Source: a bacterium
GTDB taxonomy: Bacteria > Verrucomicrobiota > Verrucomicrobiia > Limisphaerales > UBA11358
Direction: 5' to 3'
DNA: 5,569 bases
Assembly: GCA_021781185.1 (NCBI GenBank)
Contig: JAJXXI010000140.1
Coordinates: forward strand, 1 to 5,569
In this document: positions 1-5,569 of the stretch, piece after piece
Layout of the letters: every line of letters starts with the position of its first letter
How positions within the stretch are numbered: position 1 is the stretch's first letter
The notes under the pieces: model-generated
Told to the model about the DNA's origin: nothing
The model's database searches: none
What the model saw: the letters and a program-made list of their open reading frames with translations, nothing else
Position numbers and translations under genes: made by a program

Positions 1-141
1 GAGGCGTTCGCGGAAAAAGATCCTGAACACGCCTCCCCGAGCCATTTCTGGTGCAACCTCACGCAAAGCGTTGTCGGCGCAGACGACCAGCCGGCGCATC
101 CGGATACCTGCACCTTGGGACGATCCTGTTTTGAAAAGTGA
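1..141 (+). CDS. C-terminal end of an unidentified protein (5' end outside window)
   Basis: The frame is open from base 1 to a TGA at 139-141, giving 46 residues with no start inside the window. The tail is hydrophilic and carries three cysteines at fragment residues 18, 37 and 43 (C-x18-C-x5-C), the first within FWC and the last within GRSCFE. A cysteine-bearing tail of this kind could bind a metal or iron-sulfur cluster or form disulfides, but that is inference. I do not recognise the family. The composition looks coding, and the frame ends 124 bases before the transporter gene on the same strand, so it may be the last gene of a separate upstream unit. The short length keeps confidence moderate. 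Confidence 0.5.
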   Translation, partial: EAFAEKDPEHASPSHFWCNLTQSVVGADDQPAHPDTCTLGRSCFEK

Positions 142-199
142 GCCAGCCTTTCACCAATGAATTTCGGTTCAGACGCAAAGCCGCTGGCGATAGGCGGCG

Positions 200-233
200 C
201 AATCAATTTTCCTCCAACGAATCGCCTTGATTG
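200..233. promoter_or_regulatory. 7-bp inverted repeat in the gap before the operon (possible operator or hairpin)
   Basis: CAATCAA at 200-206 is matched by its exact reverse complement TTGATTG at 227-233, with a 20-base spacer, ending 32 bases before the transporter ATG. It lies in the only sizeable intergenic gap (142-265), where the operon promoter is expected. It could be a binding site for a dimeric regulator or a weak RNA stem. A 7-bp match in a gap this size is not improbable by chance, and no convincing -35/-10 pair accompanies it. Confidence 0.15.
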
Positions 234-265
234 TTCTGCCGCTTAAAACAACCCGCTGATTCGAC

Positions 266-1027
266 ATGACTGACATAAACCCTGTGCAAGGGGCCGTTTT
301 GCTGGCCGCAGCTTTCACAGTGGCATTTTTCTATTCGTCCGTCGGTCACGGCGGGGCGACGGGCTATCTGGCGGCGCTGGCGCTGCTGGGTGTGGTGCCG
401 GCTTCGACCCGTGTGGCGGTGTTGATCGCCAATGTGCTGGCAGCCAGCGTGGCGTGGCGGCGTTTTGGCCGGGCGGGACATTTTGACTGGCGGGTGCTGC
501 TCACACTGGCGGTTGCGTCCATGCCCGGTGTCTGGCTGGGCAGCCGTGTTCATATCAGGCCACACACTTGCGAACTGGTGCTGGGCATGGTGCTGGCGAC
601 GGGCGGATTGATTTTACTGATGCGCGCCCGTTGGCAGGCGGAGGACCAGGTGCCGCGGAATTTTTACTGGCCTGCCGCACTGCCAGTTGGAGCCGGACTG
701 GGATTTCTGACTGGCCTGACGGGCATTGGTGGTGGTGTTTTTTTGAGTCCGGTTTTATACCTGTTTCGTTGGGTGAAACCAAAAACCACGGGCGGCATCG
801 CAGCCGGATTCATCGTGCTGAATTCGCTGGCCGGATTGACCGGCACGGGATGCGGAAAAATCGTCCACGCGGGACCGCTGTTATGGCTTACGTTGCCGGC
901 AGTCGTCGGGGCGTTGCTTGGAACACAATTGGGGGCGCGCCGGTGGAGCAATGTCACGTTCAGCCGGGTGCTGGCGGGCGGGCGGATATTTGCCGGCGGA
1001 AAGTTATTGCTGCAAACGGCCGGTTAA
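266..1027 (+). CDS. TSUP-family (TauE/SafE-like) membrane transporter
   Basis: This 253-residue, strongly hydrophobic protein has about eight predicted membrane segments and the two-fold repeat typical of the TSUP family (DUF81, sulfite exporter TauE/SafE). The first repeat carries SSVGHGGATGYLA (residues 24-36) and the second GFLTGLTGIGGGVFLSPVL (146-164). The similar stretches that follow (PASTRVAVLIANVLAA, 45-60; KPKTTGGIAAGFIVLN, 171-186) support an internal duplication. Characterised family members move sulfite, sulfoacetate or other organosulfur anions across the inner membrane; the substrate here is unknown. The length is normal for the family. The ATG at 266 is placed just before the first hydrophobic segment and has no clear ribosome binding site. 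The gene ends 13 bases before moaD, so co-transcription is likely, suggesting a role tied to a molybdoenzyme or to cofactor sulfur. The family call is firm; the substrate is inference. Confidence 0.88.
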   Translation: MTDINPVQGAVLLAAAFTVAFFYSSVGHGGATGYLAALALLGVVPASTRVAVLIANVLAASVAWRRFGRAGHFDWRVLLTLAVASMPGVWLGSRVHIRPHTCELVLGMVLATGGLILLMRARWQAEDQVPRNFYWPAALPVGAGLGFLTGLTGIGGGVFLSPVLYLFRWVKPKTTGGIAAGFIVLNSLAGLTGTGCGKIVHAGPLLWLTLPAVVGALLGTQLGARRWSNVTFSRVLAGGRIFAGGKLLLQTAG

Positions 1028-1040
1028 ACTTTCATCCGTC

Positions 1041-1280
1041 ATGCGCGTGCTTTTTTTTGCCCAACTGCAAGATGTGACCGGCTGTGCGGTCACGGACCTG
1101 GCCGCGCCATCCGGGCTGAATCAGGAGCAGCTTTGGGCCGGGTTGGTGGAAATATTCCCCGGACTCCAGGCGCACCGCAGCAGCGTCCGACTTGCCTGCA
1201 ACTGGGAATATGCCGGTGAAACAACCCGGTTTGGCGACGGCGACGAAGTGGCGTTGCTGCCTCCAGTGTCGGGTGGATAA
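1041..1280 (+). CDS. moaD: Molybdopterin synthase sulfur-carrier subunit MoaD
   Basis: The 79-residue protein has the ubiquitin-like MoaD pattern. It begins MRVLFFAQLQDVTG, has the late GDGDEVALLPPVSGG segment, and ends in the Gly-Gly (78-79) that is adenylylated and converted to a thiocarboxylate. In the family, MoaD docks this tail into the MoaE active site and donates sulfur to cPMP to form the molybdopterin dithiolene in the cytoplasm. The length matches the usual 80 or so residues. The ATG at 1041 was chosen because it gives the canonical first beta strand; the frame is open further upstream but only as a shadow of the transporter gene. It lies 13 bases after the transporter and just before the MoaE-MoeA fusion, so it is produced alongside its partner. 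No MoeB-type activating enzyme is present in the window. Confidence 0.93.
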   Translation: MRVLFFAQLQDVTGCAVTDLAAPSGLNQEQLWAGLVEIFPGLQAHRSSVRLACNWEYAGETTRFGDGDEVALLPPVSGG

Positions 1281-1292
1281 TTGATCTCACCG

Positions 1293-2936
1293 ATGGAAAT
1301 TTGCGTTCAACTTTCTGCTTTGCCCATCGCCGACCGGATTGTTCCGCCCGCCGGCGGAGCAGCCGGTGCCTGGCTGGAATTTCGCGGGGTCGTGCGGGGC
1401 GAGGAAAATGACCAGTTCATCAGCGCGCTGGAATACGAGGCCTACCCGGAGATGGCTGAACGCGAGATCCGCCGGCTGCTCACGGTGCTGGCTGCTCGCC
1501 ATTCCTGTCTGGCGGCAACCGTGATTCATCGCGTCGGGATGATTCCCGTGGGCGAAACGGCAATTTATGTGGGCGTGGCGGGAAAACATCGCGGTGAAGC
1601 GCTGGCGTTGCTGACCGAATTCATGAACCGCCTCAAGCAGGACGTGCCGATTTGGAAACGACGGGCGGTAGCAACGGCGGGCTGTGACCATCGAAGCGTG
1701 ACACCCAATGCAAACGCCGGCGGTCGCACACGGCCGCTTCAATTGGATGCTGCACTTGCCGAAATTCATTCCCATGTCCAGCCGCGACCGGGCGTGAAAG
1801 TTTCGCTGGCGGAAAGCGGAGGGCGGGTGCTGCGTGAAGCTGTCCGTGCGCCGGAAGACTCTCCGGCCGGCGACCGGTCAACGCGCGATGGCTATGCAAT
1901 TTTGATGGATGATGCGGCGGAAAGTTTCTCGGTCGTGGGCGCGATTCATGCCGCTGATTGGAAGCCGCGCCGGTTGAAACCTGGTGAAGCCGTGCGCGTG
2001 GCCACCGGTGCCTCTTTGCCCTGCGAAAATCTCCGGGTAGTGATGCAGGAAGATGTGGAACGCGCGGGTGACACCATCAAAATCCTCCGGCCGGCCAATG
2101 CCATGAATGTGCGACGTTGCGGTGAGGAATGGCGCGCCGGCGACACGCTGTTGGGCACCGGGACAAAGCTGGATGCCGGCGCGCTTTCCCTGCTTGCAGC
2201 AATTGGCTGGGTGGAGCCGCTGGTGAGTCCCAAACTGAGCGTGCTGCATTTGACCACCGGCGACGAAATCATCCCGCCAGCACAGACGCCCATGCCGGGG
2301 CAGATCCGCGACAGCAATTCGATTTTAATCAGCAGCCTGCTGCGGCCGTTTCAAGTGGAGCTGGAGCAGGCGCACTTGCCAGAAGATTTCGGGTCGGCCA
2401 AATTGACTGTTGCCAATCGGCAATCGGCAATTGAACGGGCGGATTTGGTTTTGGTTTCCGGCGGCGCGAGTGTGGGGGAGAAAGACTTCACGCGTCCGCT
2501 GTTGGAATGGCTGGGCTACGAAATCGTATTTTCGCGACTGAATCTGCGCCCTGGCGCGCCGCTGATTTTTGGCGTGGCCGGCGGGTCAGGCACTTCCAGG
2601 AGCCGCATCGCATTCGGACTGCCGGGCAATCCGGTGTCGCATTTTGTTTGCTTTCAATTGTTCGTGACGGCTGCGCTGCAACGTTTGACCGGAGGTAAGC
2701 CGCCAGAATTTCAGCGCGGCGTGCTGGCGGAGAAGCTTGAAGACGCGCCAAATCCGCGCGAGACTTTGTGGCCTGCGCGCTTGAATTTCAAAAGTGGTTG
2801 CTGTGAACTAACACCGCTGCGCTGGAGCAGTTCCGGCGATGTGCGAGTGCTGCCGGAGGCGACGGCGCTGGTGTGCGTTCCAGCGAATGTTGGAGCGCTG
2901 GCGGCTGGCGCGCAGGTTCAGTTTTTGTCCGCGTGA
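1293..2936 (+). CDS. moaE/moeA: MoaE-MoeA fusion: molybdopterin synthase catalytic domain plus molybdopterin molybdenumtransferase
   Basis: One uninterrupted frame of 547 residues encodes two Moco enzymes. Residues 1-125 are MoaE: R35, HR at 99-100, K115 and K122 (in LKQDVPIWK) match E. coli R39, H103/R104, K119 and K126. This domain makes molybdopterin from cPMP using MoaD sulfur. A linker of about 23 residues (125-147) follows. Residues 148-547 are a full-length MoeA: DGYAI (D199), VATGASLP (T238), TTGDEI (E325), IRDSNS (D340), SGGASVGEKDF (D398), LRPGAPLIFG (P420, P423) and GLPGNPVSH. MoeA inserts molybdate into adenylylated molybdopterin. I chose the ATG at 1293 because it gives a normal MoaE N terminus; an in-frame TTG at 1281, directly after the moaD stop, would add four residues. 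Both domains keep their key residues, so both are probably active. The domain calls are firm; the benefit of the fusion is inference. Confidence 0.92.
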   Translation: MEICVQLSALPIADRIVPPAGGAAGAWLEFRGVVRGEENDQFISALEYEAYPEMAEREIRRLLTVLAARHSCLAATVIHRVGMIPVGETAIYVGVAGKHRGEALALLTEFMNRLKQDVPIWKRRAVATAGCDHRSVTPNANAGGRTRPLQLDAALAEIHSHVQPRPGVKVSLAESGGRVLREAVRAPEDSPAGDRSTRDGYAILMDDAAESFSVVGAIHAADWKPRRLKPGEAVRVATGASLPCENLRVVMQEDVERAGDTIKILRPANAMNVRRCGEEWRAGDTLLGTGTKLDAGALSLLAAIGWVEPLVSPKLSVLHLTTGDEIIPPAQTPMPGQIRDSNSILISSLLRPFQVELEQAHLPEDFGSAKLTVANRQSAIERADLVLVSGGASVGEKDFTRPLLEWLGYEIVFSRLNLRPGAPLIFGVAGGSGTSRSRIAFGLPGNPVSHFVCFQLFVTAALQRLTGGKPPEFQRGVLAEKLEDAPNPRETLWPARLNFKSGCCELTPLRWSSSGDVRVLPEATALVCVPANVGALAAGAQVQFLSA

Positions 2937-2958
2937 TTGGAATTGCATAACACACTAA

Positions 2959-3414
2959 ATGACACAAAAAAAATCATTCTCGCACCTGACCGCCAAAGGA
3001 AGCGCTCACATGGTGAACATGGGGGCCAAGCCGGTGCAGCGTCGGCGGGCGGTCGCATCTGGCCAGCTGGTCTGTGCGCCGGCGACCATCCGGGCTTTGA
3101 AGCGAAATGCCCTGCCAAAAGGCGATGTGCTGACTGTAGCGCAAATCGCCGGCATTCAAGCCGCGAAGCGGACGGCGGAATTGATTCCCCTGTGTCATCC
3201 GCTCGTTTTGAATTGTGTGGCGGTGACTTTCAAAGTGGCGCGTGACGGCATTGAAATCTTTTGCGATGCGGAAACCTCTGCGCAAACCGGCGTCGAGATG
3301 GAGGCGTTGACTGGCGTGAGCGTGGCGGCATTGACGCTCTACGACATGTGCAAGGCGGTGGACAAAACCATGCGGATCGAGGCGGTCCGGGTGATTCAGA
3401 AAATCAAGGCATGA
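2959..3414 (+). CDS. moaC: Cyclic pyranopterin monophosphate synthase MoaC
   Basis: The 151-residue protein matches MoaC throughout: AHMVNMGAK (16-24), PKGDV (K54), AGIQAAKRT (64-72), LIPLCHPL (H80), TGVEMEALTGVSVAAL and YDMCKAVDK (D129, K132). K54, H80, D129 and K132 correspond to E. coli catalytic or binding residues K51, H77, D128 and K131. In the family, MoaC acts with MoaA, converting the MoaA product 3',8-cyclo-7,8-dihydro-GTP to cPMP in the cytoplasm. One difference is N20 at the place of E. coli D17 in the MVDV motif. Length is typical. The gene starts 22 bases after the fusion gene with no clear Shine-Dalgarno sequence, and its TGA overlaps the mogA ATG. A run of eight A (2966-2973) covers codons 3-5. 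Confidence 0.95.
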   Translation: MTQKKSFSHLTAKGSAHMVNMGAKPVQRRRAVASGQLVCAPATIRALKRNALPKGDVLTVAQIAGIQAAKRTAELIPLCHPLVLNCVAVTFKVARDGIEIFCDAETSAQTGVEMEALTGVSVAALTLYDMCKAVDKTMRIEAVRVIQKIKA

Positions 3415-3908
3415 AAATCGGCCGCATCACCATTAGCGACCGGGCGAGTGCGGGTGTTTATGCAGATCGCAGCGGGCCGGAGATTGAGCAATCGTTGCGG
3501 GCATTATATGCAGATATTAAAATCGAGGCGGCCATCGTGGCCGATGAGGCGGAGTTGATTTCAGCAACGCTCAAGCGATTCGCCGACGAGTTGAAATGTG
3601 ATTTGATAGTGACAACCGGCGGAACCGGGATTTCTGCGCGCGATGTGACGCCGGAAGCGACACGGCTGGTGCTGGAAAAGGAACTGCCCGGGTTCGGTGA
3701 AATCATGCGGATGCAATCCTTTGCCAAGGTGCGGACGGCGATCTTATCTCGCGCCGTGGCAGGCGTTCGTGGAAAGGCATTGATCATCAATCTGCCGGGC
3801 AAACCTTCGGCTGTGCGCGAATGTCTGGAGATTCTGGCCCCGGCCATCCGCGAAGGCGTGGCGCATTTGCAGGGCGAAGACCCGCATCAATCCCAGGCAA
3901 ACCGATGA
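3411..3908 (+). CDS. mogA: Molybdopterin adenylyltransferase MogA
   Basis: The 165-residue protein resembles E. coli MogA more than MoaB: IGRITISDRASAGVYADR (3-20), TTGGTGISARDVTPEAT (68-84), PGFGEIMRMQ (93-102), TAILSRAVAGVRGKALIINL (109-128) and LPGKP (128-132). D45 and D78 match E. coli D49 and D82, which are needed for activity. MogA activates molybdopterin with ATP to give molybdopterin-AMP, the substrate of MoeA, whose domain is encoded just upstream. It is about 30 residues shorter than E. coli MogA, missing only the C-terminal extension. The ATG lies in an ATGA overlap with the moaC stop, and the gene ends in an ATGA overlap with moaA, so translational coupling along the run is likely. 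MoaB is the alternative name for related proteins. Confidence 0.9.
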   Translation: MKIGRITISDRASAGVYADRSGPEIEQSLRALYADIKIEAAIVADEAELISATLKRFADELKCDLIVTTGGTGISARDVTPEATRLVLEKELPGFGEIMRMQSFAKVRTAILSRAVAGVRGKALIINLPGKPSAVRECLEILAPAIREGVAHLQGEDPHQSQANR

Positions 3909-4882
3909 ACGACCCGTTCGGCAGAAAGGTGGATTACCTGCGCATTTCGGTTACGGACCGGTGCAACGAGCGCTGTCTTTACTGCATGCCCGAGGGCTAC
4001 CACGGCTGGGAGCGGCAGGCGGAACACTTGTCGGCAGACGAAATCATTCGATTGGTGCGCGTGGCGGCGGGACTGGGTTTCCGCAAATTCCGGCTGACCG
4101 GCGGCGAACCGCTCGTTCGCGGAGACCTGGCGGCCATCGTGCGCGGCATGGCGGCGATTCCCGGCGTCGAGGTGATCGGTCTTTCCACGAACGGCACACG
4201 GCTCGCGGCGCAGGCGGCCGATTTGCGCGTGGCCGGCATTCGAACGGCCAATGTCAGCCTCGACGCGTTGGATCCGGGGCTTTACCGGCAAATCACCGGC
4301 GGCAGCGTGGCAGACGTGCTGGCGGGCATTTGCGCGGCGGTGGTGGCGGGCTTTGAGCGCGTGAAATTGAACTGTGTTTTGATGCGCGGTAAAAATGAAT
4401 CGGAAATCTGGCCGTTGGTGCACTTCGCTGCGGAGCATCGGTTGCCCCTGCGGTTTATCGAACTAATGCCGCTGAGCCGGACCGACGTGTTGACGGAAAA
4501 ACATTTCCTGCCGGTCGGCGAGGTGATGCAGCAGTTGCGGGAGAAGGATCGCTTGATTCCCCAGCCGGATCGGCGCATCGGTCACGGACCGGCGCGATAT
4601 TATCTGCTGGAACGGACCGGTGCGCTGGTGGGCTTCATCGGGGCGATGACCCGTTTGGATTTTTGCGAAAATTGCAACAAGGTCCGGTTGACGGCTGACG
4701 GGAAAATCCGCCCCTGTCTCGGGAATCACGGTGAAACTGACGTGCGTGCGTTGCTCCGCGCCGGAGTGGACGATGTTGGTTTGGCGGAAATGTTTCGCGA
4801 GGTTTTAAAAAACAAACCCGAGGCCCACGTCTTTCGAGACAATTACACACCGGGCCGTCCCATGGTCGCCATCGGCGGCTGA
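3905..4882 (+). CDS. moaA: GTP 3',8-cyclase MoaA (radical SAM)
   Basis: The 325-residue protein is a complete MoaA. The N-terminal radical SAM cluster motif is C20-x3-C24-x2-C27 in TDRCNERCLYCMPEG. FRLTGGEPL (62-70) is the SAM-binding stretch, with LSTNGT and NVSLDAL further on. A second, C-terminal [4Fe-4S] site that binds GTP is formed by C254-x2-C257-x13-C271 (FCENCNKVRLTADGKIRPC). The protein ends in Gly-Gly (324-325), the tail needed for MoaA activity. It catalyses the first step of the pathway, cyclising GTP to 3',8-cyclo-7,8-dihydro-GTP, with anaerobic-type iron-sulfur chemistry in the cytoplasm. The ATG at 3905 overlaps the mogA stop (ATGA) and has a weak AGG seven bases upstream. The frame opens further upstream, but the start just before the motif fits family length. 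It is the last gene before the transposase remnant. Confidence 0.96.
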   Translation: MNDPFGRKVDYLRISVTDRCNERCLYCMPEGYHGWERQAEHLSADEIIRLVRVAAGLGFRKFRLTGGEPLVRGDLAAIVRGMAAIPGVEVIGLSTNGTRLAAQAADLRVAGIRTANVSLDALDPGLYRQITGGSVADVLAGICAAVVAGFERVKLNCVLMRGKNESEIWPLVHFAAEHRLPLRFIELMPLSRTDVLTEKHFLPVGEVMQQLREKDRLIPQPDRRIGHGPARYYLLERTGALVGFIGAMTRLDFCENCNKVRLTADGKIRPCLGNHGETDVRALLRAGVDDVGLAEMFREVLKNKPEAHVFRDNYTPGRPMVAIGG

Positions 4883-4884
4883 GT

Positions 4885-5569
4885 GTGGAATTGGTGGTCA
4901 GTGATGGCCTGGTGGCCGCTCCTGAGGGAGGCCGGCTATGTTTGCCGCAGAAATGGACTGCGGATCCGCAACGGTGCGCGGCGGCCGGGGTGCCCAAGGA
5001 AGTGCCCTTTGCCACCAAGCCAGCAATCACTGTCGCGCTGCTGGAGGAAGCCGTGCAGGATGGCGTTGACCCCGGACCGGTGCTGGCGGGTAGCGCTTAC
5101 GGCGACAGTTCCGAGTTTTGCGCGGAACTGCGACGGCTGAAATTGGAATTCTTTGTGCAGGTGACCGGTTCCGCGCACAAGGGCTGGATGAGTCGCGTGC
5201 CAACGGAGCGCAAATTGAAACGCCGTTACGTGACGGCCTCCGCCCCGGCTTCCCAAACGCTGGCACAAATCGCGGCGGAACTGCCGGACTCGGCTTGGCA
5301 ACACTGTTCGTGGCAGGCTGCGGATGGCAAAACGCGGCGCACGCGCCTGACATGGATCGAGGTCTATTTGGCGCATGGCTTGAGAGAAGCCGGCGGGGAA
5401 TTGGACAAGGTGTGGCTGGTGGTTGATTGGCCGCAAGGAGAGGTGCAGCCCTATCACTATTATTGGCCGCGTGGAAAGGGCCATCCCACCAAAGCGCGGT
5501 GTTTAAAACTAAGCCGCTCACGCTGGCATATTGAACAATACTTCCACCGCTCCCAGGACGACTTGGGCC
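4885..5569 (+). pseudogene. IS701-like DDE transposase remnant, N-terminal part missing, runs off the window
   Basis: The frame is open for 228 codons from about 4885 to the window end. It reads as the middle and C-terminal part of an IS701-type DDE transposase: SDGLVAAPEGGRLCLPQKW, AGVPKEVPFATKPAI, VLAGSAYGDSSEF, LEFFVQVT, WLVVDWPQGE and SRWHIEQYFHRSQDDLG. The N-terminal half, with the first catalytic Asp (DDTG-type motif), is absent. Where relatives have Asp in the (A/G)DSAYGD motif, this copy has Gly (codon GGT, 5089-5091), one base from GAT. The expected Glu is present in HIEQ (5533-5535). No start codon fitting a whole transposase exists, and homology begins two bases after the moaA stop. 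I therefore call it a 5'-truncated, inactive remnant. Its far end and any terminal repeat lie beyond the window. The family name rests on motif recall, not on a search. Confidence 0.8.

Noticed and set aside
131..160. TTGAAA with a CAATGA-like -10 as a sigma-70 promoter
   Set aside because: The -10 match is poor, the spacing is 18 and the -35 lies inside the upstream coding end. A chance match is likely.
180..198. Hairpin GCCGC/GCGGC as a terminator for the upstream gene
   Set aside because: The stem is only five pairs with a nine-base loop and is not followed directly by a T run, so it is too weak to call.
203..565. Antisense open frame of 120 codons over the start of the transporter gene
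   Set aside because: It is a reverse-strand shadow of a GC-rich gene, with His/Arg/Gln-rich composition and no recognisable domain. The same applies to the antisense frames at 1287-1775, 1946-2317, 3458-3847, 3887-4438 and 4936-5521.
738..744. T7 run in the transporter as a frameshift site or intragenic terminator
   Set aside because: The frame and the TSUP motif GGGVFLSP are intact across it, and no stable stem precedes it.
568..1077. A 169-codon + strand frame inside the transporter gene
   Set aside because: It overlaps the TSUP gene in another frame. The TSUP frame has clear membrane segments and family motifs, while this one has none.
2414..2433. Short tandem repeat of ATCGGCA in the MoeA part
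   Set aside because: It has only two copies within a conserved reading frame, encodes ordinary residues and shows no sign of a functional repeat.
4883..5140. A + strand frame of 85 codons after moaA, plus another at 5118-5426
   Set aside because: Both are out-of-frame readings of the transposase remnant. The frame starting at 4885 is continuous to the window end and carries the transposase motifs, so no frameshift need be invoked.

Overview
The window is a compact molybdenum cofactor (Moco) biosynthesis operon, all on the + strand, followed by a decayed insertion-sequence fragment. The DNA is GC-rich, most genes lack a clear Shine-Dalgarno sequence, and genes overlap or nearly abut. This and the mix of protein sequences suggest a Gram-negative, soil- or sediment-type bacterium, possibly Verrucomicrobiota. 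That placement is an impression and was not tested by any search.

Layout: positions 1-141 hold the last 46 codons of an unidentified gene with three cysteines near its end. A gap of about 124 bases follows, the only sizeable intergenic space and the likely place for the operon promoter. Next come a TSUP (TauE/SafE-type) membrane transporter (266-1027), moaD (1041-1280), a moaE-moeA fusion (1293-2936), moaC (2959-3414), mogA (3411-3908) and moaA (3905-4882). The moaC/mogA and mogA/moaA pairs share ATGA stop-start overlaps. From 4885 to the window end there is an open frame for the C-terminal part of an IS701-like DDE transposase. It has lost its N-terminal half and has Gly where the second catalytic Asp is expected.

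How the genes work together: MoaA and MoaC turn GTP into cyclic pyranopterin monophosphate (cPMP). MoaD carries the sulfur as a C-terminal thiocarboxylate, and the MoaE domain uses it to make molybdopterin. MogA adenylylates molybdopterin, and the MoeA domain inserts molybdate. The window therefore covers GTP to Mo-molybdopterin, except for the MoaD-activating enzyme (MoeB), molybdate uptake (ModABC) and nucleotide attachment (MobA), which must lie elsewhere. The transporter at the head of the operon may move a sulfur oxyanion such as sulfite, or another anion linked to a molybdoenzyme; the substrate cannot be read from the sequence.

The points most worth a second look are the MoaE-MoeA fusion, which joins two non-consecutive pathway steps in one polypeptide, the TSUP gene at the head of the operon, and the transposase remnant that begins two bases after the moaA stop.
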